From Actinomycetes bacterium (GTDB lineage: Bacteria; Actinomycetota; Thermoleophilia; Solirubrobacterales; 70-9), in the NCBI GenBank assembly GCA_023434465.1, contig JAEYSQ010000045.1, forward strand, positions 1-42,800: DNA of 42,800 nucleotides, given 5' to 3'. Position 1 is the stretch's first letter, and each line of letters begins with the position of its first letter. The notes beneath the pieces were generated by a model. That model saw nothing but the letters and a program-made list of their open reading frames with translations. It was not told the DNA's origin and searched no databases. Of the stretch, positions 23,998 through 31,882 are shown in pieces. The translations under genes and the position numbers were made by a program.

Positions 23998-24836
23998 AGG
24001 TTCAGGCTAGCCCTTCCGGGAACGCGACTCAGGACGGCGGAAGCGAGCGCGGCGAGCAGATAGGTCACGACCAGGCATCCGACCACGGCCGCGCCGGCGG
24101 CGATCCTTCCGTAGAACGAGATGTAGATCCCGGCCACCCCGGCAAGTAGAGCGAAAGCGACGCTCAAACCCATCATCGTCCGGAAGCGGTCGGTCAGCAG
24201 GCGAGCGGCCGCCGCCGGGCCGACCAGCACCGCAGCTACCAGCAGGTTGCCGAGAGCCTGGACTCCGACCAGCACGGTCAAAGCGACAAAGGCCAGGACG
24301 AGGGCTGACATCGAGCCGGGAGAAATTCCGAGTGCCGGCCCCGACCCCTGGTCGAACCCGACCGCAAGCAGCCGAGCGTGAAGCAGCCAGAGCGCCAGGA
24401 GCGTCGGCACTGCCACCGCCGCGGAGTAGTAGATCTCGGTACTCGAAGTTCCGAGCAGGTCTCCGAAAAGCAGCTCGGAGATGCCCGGCGGTGAAGCGGG
24501 GGAGAGGGCCATCAGCACGCCGAGCCCGAAAAGCGAGGTCACGACCACCGCGGTCGCGGTATCGGCGTCATCGGTTGCGAAGCGGTTCACCAACGCGATC
24601 AGAAGGGCGGCAACGAGGATGCCCCCGGCTCCGCCGACAAGGATTGGCAGGCCGAGCAGGGCGGCCCCGACCAGACCGGGAAAGAGGCCGTGGGCGAGGG
24701 ATTCGGCGCTGTAGGAAACCCGGAAGAGCACGACCCAGCAGCCGACCGCCGCTCCCACCGTTCCGAGGATCAGAATCTCGATCAGGGCACGGGTGGTGGC
24801 ACCGAAGGCAAGTGGATCAGTAACCCAATCGAGCAC
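23994..24836 (-). CDS. Zinc/metal ABC transporter permease (ZnuB family)
   Basis: The 280-residue ABC-3 family membrane protein has about eight hydrophobic segments. Typical family stretches are GCWVVLFRVSYSAESLAHGLFPG near the start and ALGNLLVAAVLVGPAAAARLL toward the C-terminus. It is the second permease of the operon, beside the permease domain of the fused gene at 26265-27449. The channel may therefore be a heterodimer. It lies three bases after znuC and overlaps the fur start. Confidence 0.92.
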   Translation of the reverse strand: MLDWVTDPLAFGATTRALIEILILGTVGAAVGCWVVLFRVSYSAESLAHGLFPGLVGAALLGLPILVGGAGGILVAALLIALVNRFATDDADTATAVVVTSLFGLGVLMALSPASPPGISELLFGDLLGTSSTEIYYSAAVAVPTLLALWLLHARLLAVGFDQGSGPALGISPGSMSALVLAFVALTVLVGVQALGNLLVAAVLVGPAAAARLLTDRFRTMMGLSVAFALLAGVAGIYISFYGRIAAGAAVVGCLVVTYLLAALASAVLSRVPGRASLNL

Positions 24837-24839
24837 CGC

Positions 24840-25631
24840 TCAGCTCCGGGGTTCTTCGTCGTGGTGGCCGTGGCCGGGAAGGACGTCGAGTTCAGGCTGG
24901 CCGGGGATCTCGACGAGGTGGCCGCCATAGGTCGCTTCGAGGACCGGTCTGCTGAGCGCGACCTTTGGGTCACCGAAAGAGATCTGGGTTCCGTTCAGGC
25001 AGAGGACCAGATCCCAGCGGGCGGCCTGATCGACTTCATGCGTGGCGATCAGGACGGTCCGGCCGGAAGCCGCAAGTTCGTCGATCAGGCTCTCGAGGCG
25101 GGTCGCGCTCTGGTTGTCGAGACCGGTGAAGGGCTCATCCATGAGCAGGATGTCCGCTTCCGCAACCAGTGCCCGGGCGATCAGTACCCGTTGACGCTGG
25201 CCGCCCGACAGATCACCGAAACCAGCCTTCGCCTGCTCGTGGAGCCCGACCTTCTCGAGCGCGAGATGCGCCTGCCGACGCTCACTGCGACCGGGACGCT
25301 TCCACCAGGGCAGCCGGGCCAGGGAGCCCATCAGGGCGACGTCGAGGGCGCTGACCGGGTAATCGAGGCGGGAGCGATCGGTCTGGGCGACGGTCGAAAC
25401 GCTCGCATTCGCCTGGAGAACTCCCGAGAGGGGGTGGATTTCGCCGAGCAGAGCGCGAAAGAGGGTGGTCTTCCCCCCTCCGTTGGGGCCCAGGACGCCC
25501 ACCCGCCTGCCCGCCGGAACCTCGAACTCGAGGCCTTTCAGGACCGATTCGCCACCGTACCCGAGGGCTGCGTGCCGGGCAACGATCGCCGGGCCGGTCG
25601 GGGGTGGGTTGGGGATGGCTCCGGTTCTCAT
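24840..25631 (-). CDS. Zinc/metal ABC transporter ATP-binding protein (ZnuC family)
   Basis: The 263-residue ATPase carries Walker A GPNGGGKT at 48-55, signature LSGGQRQR at 141-148, Walker B ILLMDE at 161-166 and the switch His in IATHEVD. The C-terminus is His-rich (GHGHHDEE), as in several zinc ATPases, and may sense or buffer metal. It follows the ZnuA C-terminal half by six bases and precedes the second permease by three, so all are on one message. Confidence 0.93.
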   Translation of the reverse strand: MRTGAIPNPPPTGPAIVARHAALGYGGESVLKGLEFEVPAGRRVGVLGPNGGGKTTLFRALLGEIHPLSGVLQANASVSTVAQTDRSRLDYPVSALDVALMGSLARLPWWKRPGRSERRQAHLALEKVGLHEQAKAGFGDLSGGQRQRVLIARALVAEADILLMDEPFTGLDNQSATRLESLIDELAASGRTVLIATHEVDQAARWDLVLCLNGTQISFGDPKVALSRPVLEATYGGHLVEIPGQPELDVLPGHGHHDEEPRS

Positions 25632-25637
25632 CGGTCC

Positions 25638-26231
25638 TCAGCCACCTGTGCCGAAACAGTCGATCTGGCCGCCGGTCATCCCCAGCATCAGGTTGTCAGC
25701 GTTCACCTTCATCATCTCGAGCCACGTTTCGGCCTCCGAGCCCTTGGGGCCGAGGGAGTCGCCGTAGAGCGAGTACTTCGTGCTGGCACCGGTATCTCTG
25801 GAGACCGCTTCGGCCAGCGCCGGCGAGAGGGAGGATTCCGGGAAGACGGCCTTGACCTTCTCTTCGCGGATCGTTTCTTCGAGATCGGACAGGTCTCCGG
25901 CCGAGGGCTGGGCCTGGGTCGTCAGTGCGGGGATGACGGTGCCGACCGTCTCGATCCCGAAGCGGTTAGTGAAATAGCCGAAGGCGTCATGGTCGGTCAC
26001 GATCTTTCGCTCGTCGACGGGGACGGTGGAGAGGCACTTCGCGATCTCCCGGTTGATGCCCTTGATCTGCTGCTCGAACGCGGTGGCCCGCTTCTCGAAG
26101 TAGCCGGCCTGAACCCGGTCGGCCCCGCTCAATTCGGAGGCGATCTTTCCGGTCGCGGCTTCCACGTTGACCGGATCGAGCCACCAGTGCGGATCGATCT
26201 CGCCGTGCTCGTGGCCCTCCTCGCCATGCAC
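25638..26231 (-). CDS. Zinc-binding protein ZnuA, C-terminal half after an in-frame stop
   Basis: The 197-residue frame begins at a GTG at 26231 but is the direct in-frame continuation of the gene at 26265-27449; the intervening 11 codons are sense. It holds the rest of a ZnuA-type receptor: the tail of the His-rich loop (HGEEGHEHGEIDPHWW), the metal-ligand regions DPHWWLDP and TDHDAFGYF, and the late acidic ligand region YSLYGDSLG. Made separately it would lack a signal peptide and stay in the cytoplasm. GAGGAG lies just before the GTG, so re-initiation is possible. It is more likely that the full receptor needs readthrough, or that the gene is broken or misread. Confidence 0.8.
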   Translation of the reverse strand: MHGEEGHEHGEIDPHWWLDPVNVEAATGKIASELSGADRVQAGYFEKRATAFEQQIKGINREIAKCLSTVPVDERKIVTDHDAFGYFTNRFGIETVGTVIPALTTQAQPSAGDLSDLEETIREEKVKAVFPESSLSPALAEAVSRDTGASTKYSLYGDSLGPKGSEAETWLEMMKVNADNLMLGMTGGQIDCFGTGG

Positions 26232-26264
26232 GTGCTCCTCGTGGACCGAGCCTTCGTCGTGTGA

Positions 26265-27449
26265 TTACTCGTGGGCGTGCTCGTGTTCGCTGCCTTCGAG
26301 TTCGACCGGCAGATTTGCGCTCAGGTCCACGACCGCGGCCGAGCTGCCGCTGTCGGCAACGAGGTCGTCCACCCACTCGTCAAGGTGGCCGCCGCTGCGG
26401 AACACGAGCTGGGCGTTGGCAATCGACCTGACGTCGGACGGACGCGGCTCGTAGTCATGAGGATCGGTGTTGGGCTGGAGGATTGTCGAGACCTCGACTT
26501 GATCGCCGCCGATTGTCGCGACGAAGTCCCCTACCTGGGTGGTCGTGGCCACGACGCTGAGCTTTTCACCGCCGGGATCGGAGTTGCCGCAGCCAGCGAT
26601 GATCCCGCCGCTGATCAGCAGGGCGGCAAGCGCAAGAGAACGGGCACGGTCTCTGCGCAGTGCCCGGACTGCCAGTCCGAGTACGAAAGTGGCGCCGCTG
26701 ACCACGGCGATCGTGGCCCCGGGCGGGGCATCGGTCTGGAACGAGAGCCACAGTCCGAAAGTTCCCTGAACGGCGACCAGGAGGACCGAGCCGGCGAGTT
26801 GGGGGGTGATCCGGCGGGCAAACAACCGAACCGTCGCGGCGGGGACCACGATCAGGACCGAGACCAGAAGGGCGCCGACCGCGTTGAGGCTGGCGGTCAC
26901 GGTCACGGCCACCGAGAGCAGCAGGGCTCCGTCGAGCCAGGCCGCACCGGATCCGCTCCGTTCGGCGGAGTCGTCGAATCCGCGGGCAAGCCAACGGGGT
27001 CCGAGCAGGGTGGTGGCGACAACTGAAAGGGCTGCAGCTCCGCAGGCCAGCCAGATGTCGGCGCTTCCGATTGAAAGAAGCGAACCGAACAACAGGTTGT
27101 CGACGCCGGCGCTGGAGCCGAATACGTCGCTGGCGAGGATCACGCCGAGGGCGAGACATCCGACCAGGACGACCGCGGTGACGCTGTCAGTTGACGATCG
27201 CCGCGAGCGATTGAGGAGGGCGGTGACGGCGGCGAAAACGCCGGCCGCGCCGAAAGCGCCGAGCGCCGGAGAGAAACCCGCTCCGTCGGCGACGACGAGA
27301 CCCGGGAAGGCGGCGGTGCCAATCGCATGGGAAAAGAAAGCGAGGCCGCGCAGGACCACCCAGCTGCCGATCAGGCCGGCGGGGATGGCCAGGATCAGTA
27401 TCTCGATCAGGCCGCGTTGGAAGAAGGGCAGTGAGAGGGCTTCAAGCAT
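26265..27449 (-). CDS. Metal ABC permease fused to the N-terminal half of ZnuA, ended by TAA
   Basis: The start chosen is the ATG at 27449, with GGAG six bases upstream. Residues 1-265 are a complete ZnuB-type ABC-3 permease. Without any start codon between, residues 270-287 form a lipoprotein-like signal (SLALAALLISGGIIAGC, Cys287). Residues 296-394 are the first lobe of a zinc receptor (LSVVATTTQVGDFV, and NTDPHDYEPRPSD with a likely zinc-binding His331). The frame stops at TAA (26265-26267) inside the His-rich loop EHEHAHE, and the rest of the receptor follows in the same frame. The fusion would tether or co-produce receptor and channel. The operator at 27481-27499 implies zinc repression. 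Confidence 0.85.
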   Translation of the reverse strand: MLEALSLPFFQRGLIEILILAIPAGLIGSWVVLRGLAFFSHAIGTAAFPGLVVADGAGFSPALGAFGAAGVFAAVTALLNRSRRSSTDSVTAVVLVGCLALGVILASDVFGSSAGVDNLLFGSLLSIGSADIWLACGAAALSVVATTLLGPRWLARGFDDSAERSGSGAAWLDGALLLSVAVTVTASLNAVGALLVSVLIVVPAATVRLFARRITPQLAGSVLLVAVQGTFGLWLSFQTDAPPGATIAVVSGATFVLGLAVRALRRDRARSLALAALLISGGIIAGCGNSDPGGEKLSVVATTTQVGDFVATIGGDQVEVSTILQPNTDPHDYEPRPSDVRSIANAQLVFRSGGHLDEWVDDLVADSGSSAAVVDLSANLPVELEGSEHEHAHE

Positions 27450-27480
27450 CGGTACTCCGGTCCTTGAATGGATATCAGAT

Positions 27481-27499
27481 AATGAGAACAAATCTCATT
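27481..27499 (-). promoter_or_regulatory. Probable Zur/Fur operator of the zinc operon
   Basis: AATGAGA and TCTCATT form a perfect 7-bp inverted repeat with a 5-base A/C spacer. It is 31 bases ahead of the ATG of the first zinc-operon gene, in an A/T-rich patch that stands out from the surrounding G/C-rich DNA. Size, symmetry and A/T content match Fur-family boxes. The regulator is probably the Fur-family protein encoded at the operon end. Confidence 0.8.
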
Positions 27500-27624
27500 C
27501 TCGTCTGAGTGCGGGTCATGACGACGCTCTCCAATGACCGGCCTGATCGCCGCGAGCATCACCTTCCTCGCGCTCTGAGGTCCGGACCGAAGGTTGCTAC
27601 CCGGCCCGAGCGGGAAGACGAGGA

Positions 27625-28851
27625 TCAGCTGTAACGGTCCCAGGCCCGCAGAGCTGCGGTGGGCCTGAGGAAGGTGCCGCCCTGGTACCAGCCGGGAGCG
27701 GACCAGATCTCAAAGTGGAGGTGGCAGGCCGTGCTGCGGCCGGTGGTTCCAACCCGGCCGATCAACTGGCCGGTCTTGACCCGGGTGCCGACCTTGAGCG
27801 GCGAGCGGCGGGGCATGTGCATGTAGACATGGCTCTTGCCACCGGTTCCGATCGTGTTGATCACCAGGTAATTGCCTGCCCCGCTCGCCTGGTAGTCGTT
27901 GTAATAAACGACACCCGCCCGCGCGGCTCGCAGCGGGAGGCCACACCTGGCCAGAACGTCCTGGCCCTGGTGGCCGCGGCCGGCACCGATGCTGTCGCCG
28001 TATGAATGAGGGCCGCGGACCGGGAACATGAAGCCGTACATGCGGAAGCCGAACGGGTCGGTGGTCGTCTTGCCGCTGCGGGTCCGCGATGAACGAACGG
28101 CCTTGCGGCGTTCCCGCTTCAGCCGGGTCGAAAGTGAGGCGGTGGCTCCGTCGTTGCCACGGACGACGAAACGGTAGGCGCCGTTCGGGGCGGTCCGGTT
28201 CTTCCTCACGAGACCGCTCCAGCCGACCTTCTGGGTCGATCCGGTCGGTACGTTCGAAAGGAACCGGCTGCGAACGATGTCGCCGTTCGAATTGACTATG
28301 TCGACTCGCAGGTCGACCCTGGCGCTCGCGCCATTGACGATGAAGCTGAGAACCGGGCGGCGCGCGCCGTACTGGTAAGCCTTGAACGGGGTGGTGCTGG
28401 CGTCCGTCACGGTCAGCTTGCCCGTACGGGCGAAGGTCTGGTTGCCGATGGTCAGGATCTGCGTGGAGGGGCCGGAAACCGCATTCGTGTTCGACACGAC
28501 CCGGACCCGCCCGCTGATCGCACCCTCAGGGACAGCCGCCTCGACCCGGGTGGCAGTGACCAGGTTCGGCTCGACCCGGATGTTCTTCTTCTTGCCGCGG
28601 AAAGCGACGAAAGAGACCGACTTCATCTCGGTCCCGGTCACCTGTACCGAGCCCCCGATCGAAACCTCTCGGACCTTGGAACAGCCGGTCAGGCAGATCA
28701 CGTCCGAGACCTTCGGGGTGTCGGGGATCACCAGACCGCCTCCCGAACTGCCCGCTCCGGTGGCCTGCGAAATGAACGCGGCCGGAACCAGGCAGGCCAA
28801 AACCGCCACGAACGCGGCGAGCGAGAAGGGTTTTGATCGACTCGGCTTCAA
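27625..28851 (-). CDS. Secreted M23 family metallopeptidase (LytM-like)
   Basis: The 408-residue exported protein starts at a TTG. A signal peptide covers about residues 1-33. The region about 50-145 is a beta-sandwich (IPT/TIG- or Ig-like). The C-terminal M23 domain shows the zinc ligands in RGHQGQDV and HLHFE and the additional His of SHVYMHM. M23 enzymes cleave peptidoglycan cross-bridges or stem peptides during growth. A c-di-AMP riboswitch just upstream suggests that the wall hydrolase is turned down when c-di-AMP is high, as known for actinobacterial wall-lytic genes. Confidence 0.92.
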   Translation of the reverse strand: MKPSRSKPFSLAAFVAVLACLVPAAFISQATGAGSSGGGLVIPDTPKVSDVICLTGCSKVREVSIGGSVQVTGTEMKSVSFVAFRGKKKNIRVEPNLVTATRVEAAVPEGAISGRVRVVSNTNAVSGPSTQILTIGNQTFARTGKLTVTDASTTPFKAYQYGARRPVLSFIVNGASARVDLRVDIVNSNGDIVRSRFLSNVPTGSTQKVGWSGLVRKNRTAPNGAYRFVVRGNDGATASLSTRLKRERRKAVRSSRTRSGKTTTDPFGFRMYGFMFPVRGPHSYGDSIGAGRGHQGQDVLARCGLPLRAARAGVVYYNDYQASGAGNYLVINTIGTGGKSHVYMHMPRRSPLKVGTRVKTGQLIGRVGTTGRSTACHLHFEIWSAPGWYQGGTFLRPTAALRAWDRYS

Positions 28852-28859
28852 TCTCTTTC

Positions 28860-29006
28860 CAGCGCCTGCGGAGTTAGCTGGCGGGCTCGCGCTGAAAGAG
28901 TTGCGCTACGGAGCAGTGTTTGCCTCCGATTCGCCCCTGGGGAAACGTTCCCCGTTGGTTCCTCCGCCCCTTCCCGTGGAAGGAAAGGGTTCGGCTATAG
29001 CTGGCG
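28860..29006 (-). ncRNA. ydaO/yuaA-type c-di-AMP riboswitch
   Basis: On the minus strand, 5' of the M23 gene, the RNA contains the conserved blocks in order: TAGCCGAACCCTT near 28997, then CAGGGGCGAATCGG near 28945. AGCCCGCCAGCTAACTCC followed by GCAGGCG lies near 28866-28890. The last block matches the ydaO consensus around CCGUCAGCUAAC and the closing GUAGGCG. The riboswitch ends about nine bases before the TTG start, so its closing helix is beside the ribosome site GGAAAG. This class is known to bind c-di-AMP and to switch the gene off. Confidence 0.88.
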
Positions 29007-29008
29007 CG

Positions 29009-29014
29009 AGTATA
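29009..29014 (-). promoter_or_regulatory. Candidate -10 box of the riboswitch transcript
   Basis: TATACT on the minus strand lies just upstream of the riboswitch and would start transcription near 29002. No good -35 box was found at the usual spacing. Confidence 0.4.
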
Positions 29015-29231
29015 GGCAATCTTCAAGACACCGGATGTGACACCCGTCAATAACGGCCAGACCCCCGTCCACTGCGCGATGTAGCCCCCTCCTGACCGAC
29101 GGTTACTTCAAGCAGGAGGGCGGGTTGAGAATGGAGGGCGGGTCGGACCCGCCCGACTGCAGATCTTTCCCGTCTTCCCTATTATTCGCAAGCCGTGTCG
29201 GCCTCCGCCGGAGGCTGCACTCACTTTTGCC
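29015..29231. promoter_or_regulatory. Divergent spacer between the riboswitch and rplM
   Basis: A G/C-rich hairpin (GGGCGGG, loop TCGGA, CCCGCCC at 29136-29154) belongs to a repeated block at 29119-29157. TATTAT at 29180-29185 is a likely -10 box for rplM, though its -35 is weak. A further short stem (CCTCCG/CGGAGG at about 29202-29214) lies in the rplM leader and could be a control structure. I see no gene here. Confidence 0.45.
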
Positions 29232-29666
29232 ATGAAGACTCACGTAGCCACTCCCACCAATCGCCAGAGAGACTGGTACATCGTTGACGCCGAAGGTCAA
29301 ACCCTCGGCCGTCTCGCGACCCAGCTCGCAGACACGCTGCGCGGCAAGCGCAAGCCCGACTACACGCCGCATATCGATACCGGTGATTTCGTCGTGGTGG
29401 TCAATGCCGAGAAGATCAAGGTGACCGGAGACAAGCTGAACCAGAAGACCTACTGGCGTCACAGCGGCTTTCCGGGTGGAATCAAGTCCCGCACCCTCGG
29501 CGAGATGCTCGAGAAGCAGCCCGAAGAGGTGATCCGCAAGGCGGTCAAGGGAATGATGCCGCGCAACAAGCTCTCCCGGCAGCAGCTGCTGAAGCTGAAG
29601 GTCTGCGCCGGCCCCGAGCATCCTCATCAGGCCCAGCAGCCGAAGCCCTTGGAAATCCAGAACTGA
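29232..29666 (+). CDS. rplM: 50S ribosomal protein L13
   Basis: The 144-residue large-subunit protein is an early assembly protein. It shows the L13 blocks RDWYIVDAEGQTLGRLATQL, RGKRKPDYTPHIDTGDFVVV and the TYWRHSGFPGG segment with AVKGMMPRNKLSRQQLLKLK. The length is normal. Gene order rplM-rpsI is universal in bacteria and is kept here, with 11 bases between stop and the next start. Confidence 0.98.
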   Translation: MKTHVATPTNRQRDWYIVDAEGQTLGRLATQLADTLRGKRKPDYTPHIDTGDFVVVVNAEKIKVTGDKLNQKTYWRHSGFPGGIKSRTLGEMLEKQPEEVIRKAVKGMMPRNKLSRQQLLKLKVCAGPEHPHQAQQPKPLEIQN

Positions 29667-29677
29667 GCTAGACAAAC

Positions 29678-30511
29678 TTGAGCGAAGAAGAGAACACCGA
29701 AGACGTGACCCCCGAAGAGACCCCCGAGGCCGGCACGGAGGAGACTCCCGCCGCCGCGGAAGTGACCGAAGAGACGGTTGAGGTCGAAGCGGCCCCGGAG
29801 ACCGAGGTCGTCGCTGAAGCCGAGGTCGAAGAGGTCGTCGAGGCCGAAGTCGAAGGTGCCGAGGGCACCGGTGAAGTCGACGTCGAAGAGGCCGCCACCG
29901 AGGCGGCCGAAGAGATCGTCACCGAGGAAGAGCGCAAGCCGAAGTCAGACCTGCCCCCGGGTGCCGATCTCGAGCCGCTGGCCGAGCCCGAACCCGAAGT
30001 CGAACTTAGCGCCGAAGAACTCGCCGCCCGTGAGGCCGAGGAAGAGGAGCGCGCCGCGCGCGAAGCGGAAGCCGACGACGAGGAAGCTCCGGTCGCCAAG
30101 CCGGCTCCCGTGGCCCTGGCCAAAGACGCCCGATTCATCGCCACCGGCAAGCGTAAGCGCTCGGTTGCCCGGGTCATCATCCTGCCGGGTGACGGCAAGG
30201 TCACGATCAACGATCGCGAGATTGACGAATACTTCCCCAGGGCCCGTCACCGCACAGTGGTCAACTCACCCCTGGTGGCAACCGGCTACGAGTCGAACGT
30301 CAACATCAAGATCCGCGTTCATGGCGGCGGCATCTCCGGTCAGGCCGGAGCGGTCCGTCACGGCATCGCCCGGGCCCTGACTGAAGTCGATCCCGAGCTT
30401 CGTCCCGAACTCAAGCGCCGAGGCTTCCTGACCCGTGACGCACGGGCCAAGGAACGTCGCAAGGCCGGCCTCAAGAAGGCCCGTAAGCGGCCGCAGTTCT
30501 CGAAGCGCTAA
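29678..30511 (+). CDS. rpsI: 30S ribosomal protein S9 with a 150-residue acidic N-terminal extension
   Basis: The frame starts at a TTG at 29678 and gives 277 residues, about twice the normal length. Residues 1-150 are a low-complexity Glu/Ala/Val/Pro region. Residues 151-277 are a complete S9: RFIATGKRKRSVARVIIL, then NDREIDEYFPR and IRVHGGGISGQAGAVRHGIARAL. It ends with a basic tail KKARKRPQFSKR, whose Arg contacts P-site tRNA. Third-position G/C bias continues through the extension, so it is coding; an internal start such as the GTG at codon 10 would still leave most of it. Some actinobacterial S9 proteins have shorter acidic extensions. Confidence 0.95.
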   Translation: MSEEENTEDVTPEETPEAGTEETPAAAEVTEETVEVEAAPETEVVAEAEVEEVVEAEVEGAEGTGEVDVEEAATEAAEEIVTEEERKPKSDLPPGADLEPLAEPEPEVELSAEELAAREAEEEERAAREAEADDEEAPVAKPAPVALAKDARFIATGKRKRSVARVIILPGDGKVTINDREIDEYFPRARHRTVVNSPLVATGYESNVNIKIRVHGGGISGQAGAVRHGIARALTEVDPELRPELKRRGFLTRDARAKERRKAGLKKARKRPQFSKR

Positions 30512-30525
30512 TTCGAAGAGCGAGC

Positions 30526-31857
30526 GTGTCGACCCCGACCCGCACTCTCTTCGGCACCGACGGGGTCCGCGGACGGGTCGGGGACAAACTCACCGCGGAG
30601 CTGGCACTTGCGATCGGGCGGGCCGGCACCGAATCGCTGCGCCGTTCGAGAGGCATCGAACGTCCCCGCGTCCTGATCATTCGAGACACCCGGGAATCCG
30701 GTCCAATGCTCGAAGCCGCTCTTGCGGCCGGAATCGCCGAAGCTGGCGGCGAGGTCTATCTGGGCGGAGTTCTGCCGACCCCGGCGGCAGCCGTTCTTTC
30801 CAGGCATCTCGGCTTTGACATGGCGGCCGTCGTTTCCGCTTCGCACAACCCGTTCCACGACAACGGGATCAAGCTTTTCGGCGGCGATGGCGGCAAACTC
30901 GATGACCCGACCGAGGCCGGGATCGAAGCCCTGATTCACGAGCCTCCTTCGGCCGCCGCGGAGCCCGGTCGGATTCGCGAACTAGGGGGCGGCGAACAGG
31001 ACTATCTACGCGGGCTGGCGAATCATTTTCGCCTGGATCTGAACGGTCTCCGGGTCGTGTTGGATTGTGCCAACGGCGCCACCTACCGGGTCGCCGGGGA
31101 GATCTTCGAACGGCTCGGAGCCGAGGTCGAACTGCTGGCCGCGGAGCCGGACGGCCGAAACATCAATCGCGGCTGCGGGTCGACCGACCTGACCCTGCTT
31201 TCCGAAAAGGTTGCCGCCTCGGAAGCGACGATCGGCTTTGCCTTTGACGGTGACGGCGACCGCGTGATGGCGGTCGACGGCGAAGGGATCGCCTTCGACG
31301 GTGACGAGATCATCGGCCTGGTCGCGGTCGCCCGTTCGGCTGCCGACCGACTGGGTGGCGGCGTCGCGGTGACCGTGATGAGTAACTACGGGTTTCATCA
31401 GGCGATGAAAAAGGCCGGGGTCGAGGTCGAGGTGACCGGGGTCGGCGACCGTTACGTCCTCGAAGCTCTGCGCGAGAAGAACTGGGTTCTCGGAGGCGAG
31501 CAGTCCGGTCACATCATTTCCACCGATTACGCGCCGACCGGGGACGGGATCGCCGCGGCGCTGATGTTGCTCGAGGCATTGGACGGCCGTGAACTGGCTG
31601 CGGCGAGGGTGATCGAGAAGCTTCCCCAGGTGCTGGTCAACGTCGAGGTCGCCGACCGGGAGGCGATTGCCGGTGCGCAACCGGTCTGGAGTGAAGTAGA
31701 TCGATTGAACAGCGAGCTCGAAGGTCAGGGACGGGTTCTGCTTCGTCCCTCCGGGACCGAGCCGCTGGTCAGGGTGATGGCCGAAGCGCCGAGTCAGGCG
31801 CGGGCTGAGGAGATCTGCGAATCCCTGGCCGGCCTGGTCCGCCGCGAACTCGGTTGA
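30526..31857 (+). CDS. glmM: Phosphoglucosamine mutase
   Basis: The 443-residue enzyme interconverts glucosamine 6-phosphate and glucosamine 1-phosphate for UDP-GlcNAc and peptidoglycan. It starts at a GTG, 14 bases after rpsI. The N-terminus RTLFGTDGVRG is typical. The phosphorylated active Ser is Ser106 in SASHNP, the magnesium loop is DGDGD at 241-245, and the sugar-binding GGEQSGHII and phosphate-binding RPSGTEPLVRVM follow. glmS is next, so successive steps are encoded together. Confidence 0.97.
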   Translation: MSTPTRTLFGTDGVRGRVGDKLTAELALAIGRAGTESLRRSRGIERPRVLIIRDTRESGPMLEAALAAGIAEAGGEVYLGGVLPTPAAAVLSRHLGFDMAAVVSASHNPFHDNGIKLFGGDGGKLDDPTEAGIEALIHEPPSAAAEPGRIRELGGGEQDYLRGLANHFRLDLNGLRVVLDCANGATYRVAGEIFERLGAEVELLAAEPDGRNINRGCGSTDLTLLSEKVAASEATIGFAFDGDGDRVMAVDGEGIAFDGDEIIGLVAVARSAADRLGGGVAVTVMSNYGFHQAMKKAGVEVEVTGVGDRYVLEALREKNWVLGGEQSGHIISTDYAPTGDGIAAALMLLEALDGRELAAARVIEKLPQVLVNVEVADREAIAGAQPVWSEVDRLNSELEGQGRVLLRPSGTEPLVRVMAEAPSQARAEEICESLAGLVRRELG

Positions 31858-31882
31858 CCGGCCCCAGTACCCTTTAGCGCTC

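Noticed and set aside
27534..27578. 14-codon plus-strand peptide (MTGLIAASITFLAL)
   Set aside because: It has no ribosome site, no downstream plus-strand gene to control and is too short to distinguish from chance.
31858..31882. glmS ribozyme
   Set aside because: The glmM-glmS gap is only 25 bases, far too short for the ribozyme.
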